Shown piece after piece: positions 24,366-33,663 of a stretch of DNA of 64,000 nucleotides. Below the pieces are notes generated by a model, which made no database searches, was not told the DNA's origin, and saw only the letters and a program-made list of their open reading frames with translations. The DNA comes from Actinoplanes solisilvae (GTDB taxonomy: Bacteria; Actinomycetota; Actinomycetes; Mycobacteriales; Micromonosporaceae). The position numbers and the translations under genes are program-made. Position 1 is the stretch's first letter, and each line of letters begins with the position of its first letter. The stretch covers positions 220,631 through 284,630 of the forward strand of contig NZ_RJAC01000009.1 of NCBI RefSeq assembly GCF_003999975.1, read 5' to 3'.

Positions 24366-25571
24366 ATGAGAAAAGCGGCAACGAGAAAAGTGGTTCTGGC
24401 AGCCGTCCTGCTGCTCGCCGCGGGCGCAGGTGCCTGCGGAGCTCCCGAAGGTCCGAAAACTCCGACCGACACCGGACCCGTACCCGCCAAGCCCGGCAAG
24501 GCCATAACCCTCAACGTCCTCGACGTGGCCGGAAACCTGCAGCTCACGCAGGGGATGATCGACGACTTCGTGGCGAAGAACAAGGATCAGGTCGAGCGGG
24601 TCACCTATTCCAAGGCCACCGCGCCCGAGCTGGTCGGCAAGATCAAGGCGCAGCAGAACGCGAACCGCGTCGACATCGACCTGGTGCTGACCGGCGTCGA
24701 CGGGCTGGCGGCCGGCGTCGACCAGAGCCTGTGGACAGCCGTCGACAAGTCGCGTCTGACCGGGATGAGCGATTACCTGCCCGGCGCGGCCGAGATGCAG
24801 AAGCTGGCCGGCGACTTCGGCGTGACGATCACGTATTACCCGTCCGGTCCGCTGATCGAATACCTGCCCGTTAAGGTGCCCAGCCCGCCTAAGTCCGCCG
24901 AGGAGTTGCTGGCGTACGCGAAAGCCAACCCGGGCGCCGTGCAATATGCCCGGCCGTCCAACTCGGGGCCGGGGCGTACGTTCCTGATGGGGCTGCCCTA
25001 CCTGCTCGGCGACTCCGACCCGAAGGACCCGGTCAACGGCTGGGCGAAGACGTGGGCCTACCTGGCCGAGCTGAACAAGTACGTGACGCTTTATCCGTCG
25101 AGCACGTCGGAGACGATGAAGAACCTCGCCAACGGCTCCGCGAAGATCATCGCCAGCACGACCGGGTGGGACATCAACCCGCGCGTGCTCGGCACCGTGC
25201 CCAAGGAGGCGCAGGTCGGCACGCTGCAGGGGTTCCACTGGGTGACCGACGCGCACTACGCCGTCATCCCGCGTGGCGTCCCCGCCGACAAGCAGGCCGC
25301 CGTCCTCAACCTGCTCGCCCACATGCTCACCCCCGAGCAACAGGCCAAGGCGTACGACAAGGGGTACTTCTACCCCGGCCCGGCGATCAAGGACGTGCCG
25401 TTGAGCATGGCGCCCTCGGACAGTCAGCAGGCGCTCGCCGAGTTCGGCCGGCCCGAGTACGAGAAGCTCATCGCCGACAACCCCCTCGAGGTGCCGCTGG
25501 ACGCGAAATCGCTGGTGGCCGCGTTCGACCGATGGGACCGCGAGATCGGCGGCGCGAAGGTGAAGAAGTGA
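24366..25571 (+). CDS. ABC transporter substrate-binding lipoprotein
   Basis: 401-aa extracellular binding protein. The lipoprotein signal ends in the lipobox AGAGAC (Cys about 24). The mature protein has a ferric/polyamine-type (family 1/6) fold with TLNVLDVAGNLQLTQGMIDDF, PGRTFLMGLPYLLGD and AHYAVIPRGVPADKQAAVLNL. The ligand is unlikely to be iron or a polyamine given the LacI regulator and the mannonate-dehydratase-like enzyme in the same operon; a sugar acid is more plausible. Its TGA overlaps the GTG of the ATPase gene. Confidence 0.88.
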   Translation: MRKAATRKVVLAAVLLLAAGAGACGAPEGPKTPTDTGPVPAKPGKAITLNVLDVAGNLQLTQGMIDDFVAKNKDQVERVTYSKATAPELVGKIKAQQNANRVDIDLVLTGVDGLAAGVDQSLWTAVDKSRLTGMSDYLPGAAEMQKLAGDFGVTITYYPSGPLIEYLPVKVPSPPKSAEELLAYAKANPGAVQYARPSNSGPGRTFLMGLPYLLGDSDPKDPVNGWAKTWAYLAELNKYVTLYPSSTSETMKNLANGSAKIIASTTGWDINPRVLGTVPKEAQVGTLQGFHWVTDAHYAVIPRGVPADKQAAVLNLLAHMLTPEQQAKAYDKGYFYPGPAIKDVPLSMAPSDSQQALAEFGRPEYEKLIADNPLEVPLDAKSLVAAFDRWDREIGGAKVKK

Positions 25572-26623
25572 CCGCGTTCCAGGAGCTGCGCCTCGACGGG
25601 GTGGGCCGTCGTTTCGGCGGCCGGGACGCGCTGTCGGGGCTGAGCCTGACGATCCGGCAGGGCGAGTTCATCGCCCTGCTGGGCCCGTCCGGCTGCGGCA
25701 AGTCGACCGCGCTGAACTGCCTGGCTGGGCTGCTGCCGCTGTCGGAGGGCAGCATCTGGCAGGACGGTGCCCGCCTCGACACGCTGCCGCCGGAGCGCCG
25801 CGGCTTCGGCATGGTGTTCCAGAACTACGCACTGTTCCCCCATCTGTCCGTCCGCAAGAACATCTCGTTCGGCCTGCAGATGCAGCGCGTGCCGCGTGAC
25901 GAAGTGAAGCGCCGCACCGACGAGGCGATCCGGCTCGTCCGGCTCGAGGACCACGCGGGCAAACTGCCCGGCCAGCTCTCCGGCGGGCAGCAGCAGCGCG
26001 TCGCGATCGCCCGTGCCGTCGTGCTGGAGCCGTCGCTGGTTCTGATGGACGAACCACTGTCGAACCTGGATGCCAAGTTGCGCTTGGAGATGCGTACGGA
26101 GATAAGGCGGTTGCACCAGACTCTTGGCCTCACCACCGTCTATGTAACCCACGACCAGGAGGAGGCTCTGTCGCTCGCCGACCGCCTGGTCGTGCTGCGT
26201 GACGGCCGTGTCGAGCAGACCGGCACCCCGCAGGAGCTGCACGAGCGGCCCGCGAACCGGCACGTCGCCGACTTCATGGGCTACCGCAACCTGCTGCCGA
26301 TGCGGGTGAAGGCGGTGCACGGAAGCACGGTGGCCGTCGACGGCTCGGGCATGACGCTGGAGGGCACGCCGGTGGGAAAGTTCGCCGCGGGCGACGAGGT
26401 GGTGGCCGGCATCCGTCCGGAGGACCTGCACATCGGGGTGCACGGAGTACCAGTCACCGTTGAGGTCGTCGAGTATCAGGGGCGCGAACTGGCCGTCGAG
26501 GCGCGGACGGCGGACGGCGTCGCCCTGCACATCATGGCGGGCGAGCGGCCCGCATCGGGAGACAGCATCACGGTGTCGGCCGATCCCGCGCGGGTGCTGG
26601 TCTTCCCCGGGGGTGTGGCGTGA
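25568..26623 (+). CDS. ABC transporter ATP-binding protein (PotA/FbpC type)
   Basis: 351-aa ATPase. Walker A GPSGCGKST (about 38-46), Q-loop VFQNYALFPHLSV, signature LSGGQQQRVAIARA, Walker B LVLMDEPLSNLD and H-loop YVTHDQEEAL are all intact. A C-terminal TOBE domain (about 240-351, FMGYRNLLPMRVKAV onwards) matches PotA/FbpC-type importers. GTG start overlaps the binding-protein stop; its own stop overlaps the next permease start, so the operon is tightly coupled. It powers import through the two downstream permeases. Confidence 0.92.
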   Translation: MTAFQELRLDGVGRRFGGRDALSGLSLTIRQGEFIALLGPSGCGKSTALNCLAGLLPLSEGSIWQDGARLDTLPPERRGFGMVFQNYALFPHLSVRKNISFGLQMQRVPRDEVKRRTDEAIRLVRLEDHAGKLPGQLSGGQQQRVAIARAVVLEPSLVLMDEPLSNLDAKLRLEMRTEIRRLHQTLGLTTVYVTHDQEEALSLADRLVVLRDGRVEQTGTPQELHERPANRHVADFMGYRNLLPMRVKAVHGSTVAVDGSGMTLEGTPVGKFAAGDEVVAGIRPEDLHIGVHGVPVTVEVVEYQGRELAVEARTADGVALHIMAGERPASGDSITVSADPARVLVFPGGVA

Positions 26624-27498
26624 CCCGCACGGCGCTGCGGCACCGGTTGGCCGAGCGCGGCGTCGACCGGCAACTGTGGCTGCTCGTACCCGGCCTGGCC
26701 TGTGTGCTGGCCCTGTTCGTCTACCCCTTCGCGTACGGGATCGGCCTGTCCTTCCAACCGTCGGAGGGCGGGTTCCTCGGCGCCTACCGCACGTTCTTCG
26801 CGGACGCCTACCAGCGGGACACGATCGCGACGACGCTCGGGCTCGCGTTGCCGGCGGCGATTCTCAACGTGGCCGCGTCAGTGCCGATCGCGTATCGGAT
26901 GCGCGGGCGGTTCCGGGGCAAGCGGCTGCTCACGACGGTGCTGGTCGTGCCGATCACGCTGGGCACGGTGCTAACCGCCGAGGGCCTGCTCAACTATCTG
27001 GGCCCGGCGGGCTGGTTCAACCGCGCACTCATGTCGATCGGGCTGATCGACGACCCGATCCGGCTGACCAACAACTACTGGGGTGTCTTCTTCTCGCTGG
27101 TCATCACGGGGTTCCCGTTCGCGTTCCTGCTGATCCTGTCCTACCTGTCGGGCATCGACCCGACCCTGGAACGGGCCGCCGCGACGCTGGGCGCCGGCTG
27201 GTGGCAGCGTTTCCAGCGGATCACTTTGCCGCTGCTCGCGCCCGGGCTGGCGACCACGTTCTGCCTGACCTTCGTGCTGGCGTTCAGCGTGTTCCCGTCG
27301 GCCGTGCTGGTCGGCGACCCGGCCGGCGAGACCCGGGTCATCTCGATCGCGGCCTACCACGCGGCGTACGAGGTCTACGACTATCCGCTCGGCAGCGCGA
27401 TCGCGGTCGTGATGGGCGTGGTCGAGCTGGCCGTCGTCGCGATCGTGCTGGGCCTGCGGTCCCTGCTCTACACCGGCTCCACGGGAGGCAAAGGGTGA
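26620..27498 (+). CDS. ABC transporter permease (subunit 1)
   Basis: 292-aa permease with six membrane helices; the first is LWLLVPGLACVLALFVYPFAYGI. The EAA loop that docks on the ATPase reads LERAAATLGAGWWQRFQRITLPLL. PotB/FbpB-like family by organisation. GTG 26620 overlaps the ATPase stop and its own TGA overlaps permease 2. Together the two permeases form the transmembrane channel of the importer. Confidence 0.9.
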   Translation: MTRTALRHRLAERGVDRQLWLLVPGLACVLALFVYPFAYGIGLSFQPSEGGFLGAYRTFFADAYQRDTIATTLGLALPAAILNVAASVPIAYRMRGRFRGKRLLTTVLVVPITLGTVLTAEGLLNYLGPAGWFNRALMSIGLIDDPIRLTNNYWGVFFSLVITGFPFAFLLILSYLSGIDPTLERAAATLGAGWWQRFQRITLPLLAPGLATTFCLTFVLAFSVFPSAVLVGDPAGETRVISIAAYHAAYEVYDYPLGSAIAVVMGVVELAVVAIVLGLRSLLYTGSTGGKG

Positions 27499-28358
27499 CG
27501 ACGACGTTGGATCGCCCGGCACCGGCTCGCCGCAAGATCGTCGCCTCGCCGGCCTCATGGATCGTCTGGGGCGCGGTCGTGTTCTTCCTCGTCAACCTGG
27601 CCGGGGTCATCGGCTCGGTGGTGGTCAACTCGATCGGCACGCGCTGGTTCGACACCTGGTTGCCCGAGAGCTTCACGACCCGCTGGTACGCCTCCGCGTG
27701 GACCGAGTTCGGCCTGTTCGACGTACTCGTGGTGACCCTGGAAGTGGCGATCCTCGTCGTCGGCATCTCGGTGCTCGTCGGCGTCCCGGCCTCGTACGTG
27801 CTGGCTCGTCGCTCCTTCCCCGGGCGCCGCCTGGTCTATCTGCTGTTCCTGCTCCCGATCCTCATGCCGCCCATCACGTACGGGATCCCGCTGGCCACGG
27901 TGCTCTACAAGTACGGCTTCGCGGGGCATCTCGCCGGGGTCGTGCTGGCCAACCTCGTGCCCTCGATCCCGTTCGTGATCCTGACGATGACGCCGTTCAT
28001 CGAGCAGATCGACCCCGCCGTCGAACGCGCCGCCCGCATGTGTGGCGCGAACACCCGGCAGGTCTTCGTACGCATCCTCGCGCCCCTGCTCGTGCCCGGC
28101 ATCCTCGCCGCGTCGATCCTCGTGCTGGTGCGCACGGTCGGCATGTTCGAGCTGACCTTCCTGACCGCCGGGCCCGACTCGCAAACGCTGGTCGTGGCGC
28201 TGTATTACTCGATGTCGGCGGCGGGGATCCGGGCGCAGCAGTCGGTCGACGCGATGGCCGTGCTCTACACGTCGTCGATGCTGGTGCTGCTGGTCATCGC
28301 GCTGCGCTTCGTGAACCCGACGCAGCTCGTGGCCCGGGTCAAGGAGGACCCGACGTGA
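27495..28358 (+). CDS. ABC transporter permease (subunit 2)
   Basis: 287-aa permease, PotC/FbpB-like. Six helices include SWIVWGAVVFFLVNLAGVIG and RLVYLLFLLPILMPPITYGI. The EAA motif reads VERAARMCGANTRQVFVRILAPLL. GTG 27495 overlaps the stop of permease 1 as GTGA, and the TGA at 28356-28358 overlaps the GTG of the enolase-superfamily gene. The stop/start chain across four junctions argues for equimolar expression. Confidence 0.9.
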   Translation: MTTTLDRPAPARRKIVASPASWIVWGAVVFFLVNLAGVIGSVVVNSIGTRWFDTWLPESFTTRWYASAWTEFGLFDVLVVTLEVAILVVGISVLVGVPASYVLARRSFPGRRLVYLLFLLPILMPPITYGIPLATVLYKYGFAGHLAGVVLANLVPSIPFVILTMTPFIEQIDPAVERAARMCGANTRQVFVRILAPLLVPGILAASILVLVRTVGMFELTFLTAGPDSQTLVVALYYSMSAAGIRAQQSVDAMAVLYTSSMLVLLVIALRFVNPTQLVARVKEDPT

Positions 28359-29563
28359 AGATCGTCGACGCCCGCGTGATCGTGACGTGCCCCGGGCGCA
28401 ACTTCGTGACGTTGAAGCTGGTCACCGACGACGGGGTGACGGGGGTCGGGGACGCTACGCTCAACGGGCGCGAGCTGGCGGTCGAGGCCTATCTGCGTGA
28501 ACATGTCGTGCCCGCGTTGATCGGACGTGATCCGGCGCGCATCGAGGACACGTGGCAATACCTCTACAAGGGAGCGTATTGGCGGCGCGGACCGGTGACG
28601 ATGACGGCGATCGCCGCTGTGGACACGGCGCTGTGGGACATCAAAGGCAAATATGCCGGGCTGCCGGTCTATCAACTGCTCGGCGGGCGGTCCCGGGACG
28701 GAGTTACGGCGTACGGTCACGCATATGCTGCTTCGCTCGACGAGGTTCCGGCTGCGGTTGCGTCGCTCGTCGCGCAGAACTATCGCGCTGTGCGGGTGCA
28801 GTGCGGCATTCCGGGGCTTTCGAAGACGTACGGGGTGTCGGCGTCGGGCGGCTCCTACGAGCCGGCCGATTCCGCGGTGCCGTCCGTCGAGAGCTGGTCC
28901 ACTTCGCGCTATCTGGCCTTCGTGCCGACGGTCTTCGAGCGCGTGCGTTCCGAGTTCGGGCCGGATCTGCAGCTGTTGCACGACGTCCACCACCGGCTCA
29001 CCCCGATCGAGGCGGCTCGGTTGGGGCGCAGCCTGGAGCCGTACGCCCTGACGTGGCTCGAAGATCCGGTGCCGGCCGAACTGCAGGACGGCTACCGGCT
29101 GATCCGCTCGCACACGACGACCCCGCTCGCCGTCGGTGAGGTGTTCAACTCGATCTGGGACTGCGCGGACCTGATCCAGTCGCAGCTGATCGACTACGTA
29201 CGCTGCTCGGTCGTCCACGCCGGTGGCATCACCCACCTGCGGCGCATCTTCGACCTGGCCGCGCTTCATCATGTGCGCAGCGGCTCGCACGGGGCGACCG
29301 ACCTCTCGCCGATCTGCATGGCCGCGGCGCTGCATCTCGACCTGGCCATCCCGAACTTCGGCTTGCAGGAACACATGCCCCACACCGCTGAGACCGACCG
29401 CGTCTTCCCGCACGGCTACCACTTCGCCGACGGCCTGCTGCACCCGTCGGAGGAGCCCGGGCTCGGCGTCGACATCGACGAGGAACTGGCGGCCCGATAC
29501 CCGTACCGGCCGGCGTCGCTGCCGGTCAACCGCCTCGAGGACGGGACGCTTCACAGCTGGTGA
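28355..29563 (+). CDS. manD: Mannonate dehydratase-type enolase superfamily enzyme
   Basis: 402 aa, D-mannonate dehydratase (ManD/RspA) branch of the enolase superfamily. The family start KIVDARVIVTCPGRNFVTLK, the GAYWRRGPVTMTAIAAVDTALWDIKGKYAG helix and the barrel metal ligands in LLHDVHHRLTP (Asp), WLEDPVP (Glu) and VGEVFNS (Glu) are present, as is HGATDLSP. Family members dehydrate D-mannonate or D-gluconate to 2-keto-3-deoxygluconate, some very weakly. Here it is the last gene of a LacI/ABC operon, suggesting the transporter imports the acid it dehydrates. No KDG kinase or aldolase is in the window. Confidence 0.85.
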   Translation: MKIVDARVIVTCPGRNFVTLKLVTDDGVTGVGDATLNGRELAVEAYLREHVVPALIGRDPARIEDTWQYLYKGAYWRRGPVTMTAIAAVDTALWDIKGKYAGLPVYQLLGGRSRDGVTAYGHAYAASLDEVPAAVASLVAQNYRAVRVQCGIPGLSKTYGVSASGGSYEPADSAVPSVESWSTSRYLAFVPTVFERVRSEFGPDLQLLHDVHHRLTPIEAARLGRSLEPYALTWLEDPVPAELQDGYRLIRSHTTTPLAVGEVFNSIWDCADLIQSQLIDYVRCSVVHAGGITHLRRIFDLAALHHVRSGSHGATDLSPICMAAALHLDLAIPNFGLQEHMPHTAETDRVFPHGYHFADGLLHPSEEPGLGVDIDEELAARYPYRPASLPVNRLEDGTLHSW

Positions 29564-29596
29564 AACCTGTCGGTGGTGGCCGCTATCGTGCTTCGC

Positions 29597-30121
29597 ATGT
29601 CATCGCTTCTCGCTGCCATCGCCTCTCACGCCGAGACGGCCGACTACCTGTGCTGGCCGGGGGATTTCGAGCTCGACCGCAAAGACCATGTCGAAGAGGT
29701 GCACCTGGCGTCGGGCGCTCTGCTGGAGGGCTTCGCGGGCGACGGTTCCGGCGGCACGTTCTTCTTCTGCGGCCCCGGCGGCGAGGAACGCCCGGTCCTC
29801 TACGCCGACTCCGAGGGCGGCGCGGCCCTGGTCGCCTTCGGCCTGGAACAGCTGCTGCAGCTCATTATGGTCGCGCCCTGGTGGACGAGCTACTACGACT
29901 TCAGCGAGCGGGAACGCTCCGAACTGGCCGCTGAATATCGCGCGGACATACCAGACCTCGACGAACGCCGCGACCGGGCCGCCGCCGCGCTCGGCCTCGA
30001 GCTCCCCACCGAGGCCGAGGTCGTGACCCGGCTGCGCGCCGCGACGGCCGAGGTCGGCGACGACTACACGCTGGTCTTCACCCCGGAGGGCAACGTGTAC
30101 GAACGACTCTTCACCGCCTGA
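29597..30121 (+). CDS. Hypothetical protein, SUKH/SMI1-like features
   Basis: 174-aa soluble protein. The central part reads LLEGFAGDGSGGTFFFCG, then RPVLYADSEGGAALVAFGLEQLLQLI, the kind of glycine turn plus acidic strand pair seen in SMI1/KNR4 (SUKH) proteins, which often act as immunity proteins to secreted toxins. I infer that resemblance by eye. ATG 29597 is chosen; no clear Shine-Dalgarno. It starts 34 bases after the enolase gene, in the same direction, but need not share its function. No toxin gene adjoins it. Confidence 0.55.
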   Translation: MSSLLAAIASHAETADYLCWPGDFELDRKDHVEEVHLASGALLEGFAGDGSGGTFFFCGPGGEERPVLYADSEGGAALVAFGLEQLLQLIMVAPWWTSYYDFSERERSELAAEYRADIPDLDERRDRAAAALGLELPTEAEVVTRLRAATAEVGDDYTLVFTPEGNVYERLFTA

Positions 30122-30353
30122 CCGCGTCGCCCTTCACCGGCGCACGTCGTTCCCCGGCGGCCACGCCGCGCAGGACCCCGGTCAGAGATCCGTTCCGGTG
30201 CTCTCCGTTCGGGTTCTTTCCGTGCCGCGACTGCGTGGCGCCACGCTGACCAACCGGGGAGAGGACGCATCGAGCTCTTGAAATTCGTCTAAGTAGGACC
30301 GTTTGTCGATTGCGGAACGAGCACATCCGTGATCTTGACTTTGTTTCTGGGCG

Positions 30354-30369
30354 GTGACAACGTTGTCAC
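30354..30369. promoter_or_regulatory. Perfect LacI-type operator upstream of GH31 gene
   Basis: GTGACAACGTTGTCAC is a perfect 16-bp palindrome with the AACGTT centre common to LacI-family operators. It lies 9 bases before the GH31 ATG and 14 bases after TTGACT (30335-30340), so it would cover the -10 region and the transcription start. A bound repressor would block expression. Confidence 0.7.
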
Positions 30370-30378
30370 GTTCAAGTC

Positions 30379-33300
30379 ATGATCGACACGAGGAGTGACG
30401 TGCTCAGTCGATTCACCCTGCGACGGAGTCTTGCCGTCGTTGCCGGGGCGGCCGTGACAAGCGGTCTCGTCCTGGCTGCAACAGCGCCGGCCCAGGCGCA
30501 TCCCGAAAACTCCACGGTGGTCTCCGGCAACGCCCGCTTCCAGGTGCTGTCGCCGACGCTGATCCGCACGGAGTACGCCAACGACCGCCATTTCGTGGAT
30601 GCGTCGACGTTCAACGTGATCGGCCGCGAAGACTTCGGGCCCGCGCGTTTCACGAAGCGTACGGCCAAGGGCTGGCTCACGATCGACACCGGCGCGGTCA
30701 CGCTGCGCTACAAAGTCGGGTCGGGCCCGTTCACCGCGGACAACCTCGACGTCAAGCTACGCAACGGCCGTCAGACGGTCACCGCCGCCCCGTGGGCCGG
30801 GCACTACCCGCCCGACTGCGCCGCCGGCGTGCTCTGTGAGGCCGAGGCCCTCGACCTGCGCGGACCGGGCCTGGCCACCGACCACCGCGACTTCACCGGC
30901 CGGGGTTTCGCCGCGGGCTTCGCGAACACCGGCGACGGCCTGGTCTTCACCGCCACGAGCGGGGGCACTTTCGAGCTGGCCCTCCGCTATGCGAACAGCA
31001 CCGGCGGGGACGGGCAGAACACCACCCGTACGCTCTCGGTCGTCGCCGACGGCAAGACCAGCACCCTGTCGTTGCCGCCCACGACCAACTGGGACACCTG
31101 GGGCGTCGCCCGCGTGCCGGTGACGCTCAGCGCCGGCCGTCACGAGGTCAGCGTCGTGCGCACCGCGACCGACTCTGGCAACGTGAACGTCGACAGCCTG
31201 GCGCTCGTGCAGCCCGGTGCCGCCTATCCGGCTCCGACGCCGCCCGCGCCGCAGCCGTGCGCCTTCGACACCGTGTGCGAGGCCGACCAGGGCACGCTGT
31301 CCGGCGGCGCGACCAGCGCTTCCGACCACAACGGCGCCTCGGGTGCCGGCTTCCTGGCCCGGCTCGAGCGCACCGGCGCGGGTGCCGCGATCACCGTGAC
31401 GGACGTGCCCGCGCGGGGGACGTACGCCGTGCAGTTGCGCTATGCCAACGGCAAGGCGGGCGCGCAGCCGCTACGGTCGCGCACGATCACCGTCAACGGG
31501 AAGACCGCCACGCTGGAGCCCACGAGTGGCTGGGACTACTGGCGTACGGTCGCTGTGCCGGTGTCTCTCGACAAGGGCGTCAACACGGTGGCCCTCGGGT
31601 GCCCGACCGATGACAGCTGCAACGTCAACGTGGACACGATCGCGGTCGCCCCGGCCAACGCTCCGATGCTCGCCCCGCACGCCGCTCTCGGCGGATATCG
31701 GCGCGGCCTCGACGGCGTGAACGGCGCGGCGCTGACCGAGCCGGGCCTGCTCTACCAGGACGGTTGGTCGCTGCTCGACGACACCGCGTCCGGCGCCAGC
31801 ACCCAGGACGGCTACGTCTTCGCGTACGGCCAGGACTACACCCACGCCCTGAACGAGCTGGCCACGCTGACCGGCCCGACGAAGCTGCTGCCGAAGTGGG
31901 CGTACGGCGTCTGGTATTCGGAGTACTACGACCGCAAGGACACCGAGTTCCAGGCCATCGTGAACCGTTTCCGCAGCGAGGGCGTCCCGCTGGACGTGCT
32001 CGTGGTGGACACCGACTTCAAGTCGACCGACAAGTGGAACGGCTGGGGCATCGACCCGACCCGCATCGCCGACCCGAAGGCCTTCTTCGCGTGGGCTCGC
32101 CAGCAGGGCCTGCACACGAGCCTGAACATCCACCCGAGCATCCGCGGCGACGACCCGGCCTTCGCGCAGGCGCAGGCCACCGCCAAGGGCAAATTGCAGC
32201 GTACGGGTTGCAACAGCGGCCCGGACTGCTACACGTTTGACTGGGGCGACCCGAACCAGCTCAAGGCGTACTTCGACCTGCACTCGCAGATGGGCGCGCA
32301 ACCAGACTTCTGGTGGCTCGACTGGTGCTGTGACGCGTCACGCTCGACGAAGGCGCAGGTCACGCCGGACGCGTGGATCAACCAGCAGTACGCCGACCGG
32401 GATGGCTTCGCGTTCTCCCGGGCATACGGTGGCTTGCAGGCCGGCGGCTACAGCAGCCCGACCGCCGTGCCGACCGGGCCGTGGGCCGACAAGCGCACCA
32501 CGCTGCACTTCACCGGTGACACGGTCTCGACCTGGGAGACGTTGCAGGCGCAGGTCGGCTACACGCCCGGCGAGTCGGCGGCGACCGGTCTCGCGGCGGT
32601 CAGCCACGACATCGGCGGCCACACCGGCGGCCTGTCGACCGAGAAGGGCGCCGAGCCGGACAGCACCAAGCTGCCCGACGACCTGTACGCCCGCTGGGTG
32701 CAGCTCGGCACGTTCCAGCCGATCGACCGGCTGCACTCGAACCACAGCGACCGGCTGCCCTGGCAGTACGGTCCGGAGGCGAACGCGTCGGCCAAGAAGT
32801 TCCTGAACCTGCGCGAGAAGCTGCTGCCCTACACGTACGCCGCCGCGGCCGAGGCGACCCGCACGGGCACGCCGATCACGCGGCCGCTCTACCTGGCCTA
32901 TCCGGGCGAGCAGGAGGCGTACGCTACCGCGGGTTCGCAGTACATGTACGGCCCTGACCTGCTGGTCGCCCCCGTGACGACCCCCGGCCCGACCGCCACC
33001 ACGACGGTCTGGTTCCCGCCCGGCAACACGTGGACCGACTACTTCACCGGTCACGTCTATCAGGGCGGCACCACCCAGCAGATCACGACGACGCTGGACA
33101 CGATGCCGGTCTTCGTCCGCTCGGGCGGGGTCGTCATCACCCACACCGCCGACATCAGCAAGGACACCGCGCTGACCGACGCCACGGCAACGATCTACGC
33201 CGGCGCGAACGGCAACGCGTCCCTGACCGACGGCACCTCGGTGACCTACCGCACCCACCGCGTGAAGATCGCCGACAAGGCCCACCGGTCCTGGACCATC

Positions 33301-33423
33301 AAGATCACCAACACCACCAAGCCCCACACCGTACGAGTTGACGGCCGCCCCACCTCGAAGTGGACCTACACGGCCGGCACCCTGACGGTCTCGGCCCGTG
33401 GCCCGGCAACGGTCACGTTCTGA
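30379..33423 (+). CDS. Secreted GH31 glycosidase with two CBM35-like modules
   Basis: 1014 aa. The signal peptide (RRSLAVVAGAAVTSGLVLAA) ends in APAQA before about residue 41. An N-terminal GH31 beta domain is interrupted by two related carbohydrate-binding modules of about 130 aa, each opening with C-x4-VCEAD/CEAEA and ending NVNVDSLALV / NVNVDTIAVA (about 150-275 and 290-425). The catalytic barrel has the nucleophile Asp of WWLDWCCD and the acid/base Asp of HFTGDTVSTWE. A C-terminal beta-sandwich follows. GH31 enzymes cleave alpha-glucosides or alpha-xylosides. It is preceded by a perfect LacI-type operator and followed by a strong hairpin. Confidence 0.92.
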   Translation: MIDTRSDVLSRFTLRRSLAVVAGAAVTSGLVLAATAPAQAHPENSTVVSGNARFQVLSPTLIRTEYANDRHFVDASTFNVIGREDFGPARFTKRTAKGWLTIDTGAVTLRYKVGSGPFTADNLDVKLRNGRQTVTAAPWAGHYPPDCAAGVLCEAEALDLRGPGLATDHRDFTGRGFAAGFANTGDGLVFTATSGGTFELALRYANSTGGDGQNTTRTLSVVADGKTSTLSLPPTTNWDTWGVARVPVTLSAGRHEVSVVRTATDSGNVNVDSLALVQPGAAYPAPTPPAPQPCAFDTVCEADQGTLSGGATSASDHNGASGAGFLARLERTGAGAAITVTDVPARGTYAVQLRYANGKAGAQPLRSRTITVNGKTATLEPTSGWDYWRTVAVPVSLDKGVNTVALGCPTDDSCNVNVDTIAVAPANAPMLAPHAALGGYRRGLDGVNGAALTEPGLLYQDGWSLLDDTASGASTQDGYVFAYGQDYTHALNELATLTGPTKLLPKWAYGVWYSEYYDRKDTEFQAIVNRFRSEGVPLDVLVVDTDFKSTDKWNGWGIDPTRIADPKAFFAWARQQGLHTSLNIHPSIRGDDPAFAQAQATAKGKLQRTGCNSGPDCYTFDWGDPNQLKAYFDLHSQMGAQPDFWWLDWCCDASRSTKAQVTPDAWINQQYADRDGFAFSRAYGGLQAGGYSSPTAVPTGPWADKRTTLHFTGDTVSTWETLQAQVGYTPGESAATGLAAVSHDIGGHTGGLSTEKGAEPDSTKLPDDLYARWVQLGTFQPIDRLHSNHSDRLPWQYGPEANASAKKFLNLREKLLPYTYAAAAEATRTGTPITRPLYLAYPGEQEAYATAGSQYMYGPDLLVAPVTTPGPTATTTVWFPPGNTWTDYFTGHVYQGGTTQQITTTLDTMPVFVRSGGVVITHTADISKDTALTDATATIYAGANGNASLTDGTSVTYRTHRVKIADKAHRSWTIKITNTTKPHTVRVDGRPTSKWTYTAGTLTVSARGPATVTF

Positions 33424-33433
33424 CCACCGCAAC

Positions 33434-33477
33434 CGCCGCGCCCGCCACCCGCCTCACGGCCGGTGGCGGGCGCGGCG
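33434..33477. terminator. Strong terminator hairpin after GH31 gene
   Basis: A perfect 16-bp GC-rich stem: arms at 33434-33449 and 33462-33477, the inner 15 bases being GCCGCGCCCGCCACC and its complement, with a 12-base loop. TCTTT follows directly. It lies 11 bases after the GH31 stop codon. Confidence 0.85.
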
Positions 33478-33663
33478 TCTTTGCGCCCGGCGCTCGACCG
33501 GTTGCCCGGTGGCCACGCGCCCGGCAAACGAGATTCTGCCGACATAGTTGACTGCCCTGCCGCGGGCTACAGTCCCAGTCAGTTCGACTTTGACAGAGAA
33601 GCGGGCCGCGCGTCACAGCGCGGTGACAGGCGGTAACTCGAACGCCTTGGAGGGAAGCGGCAG

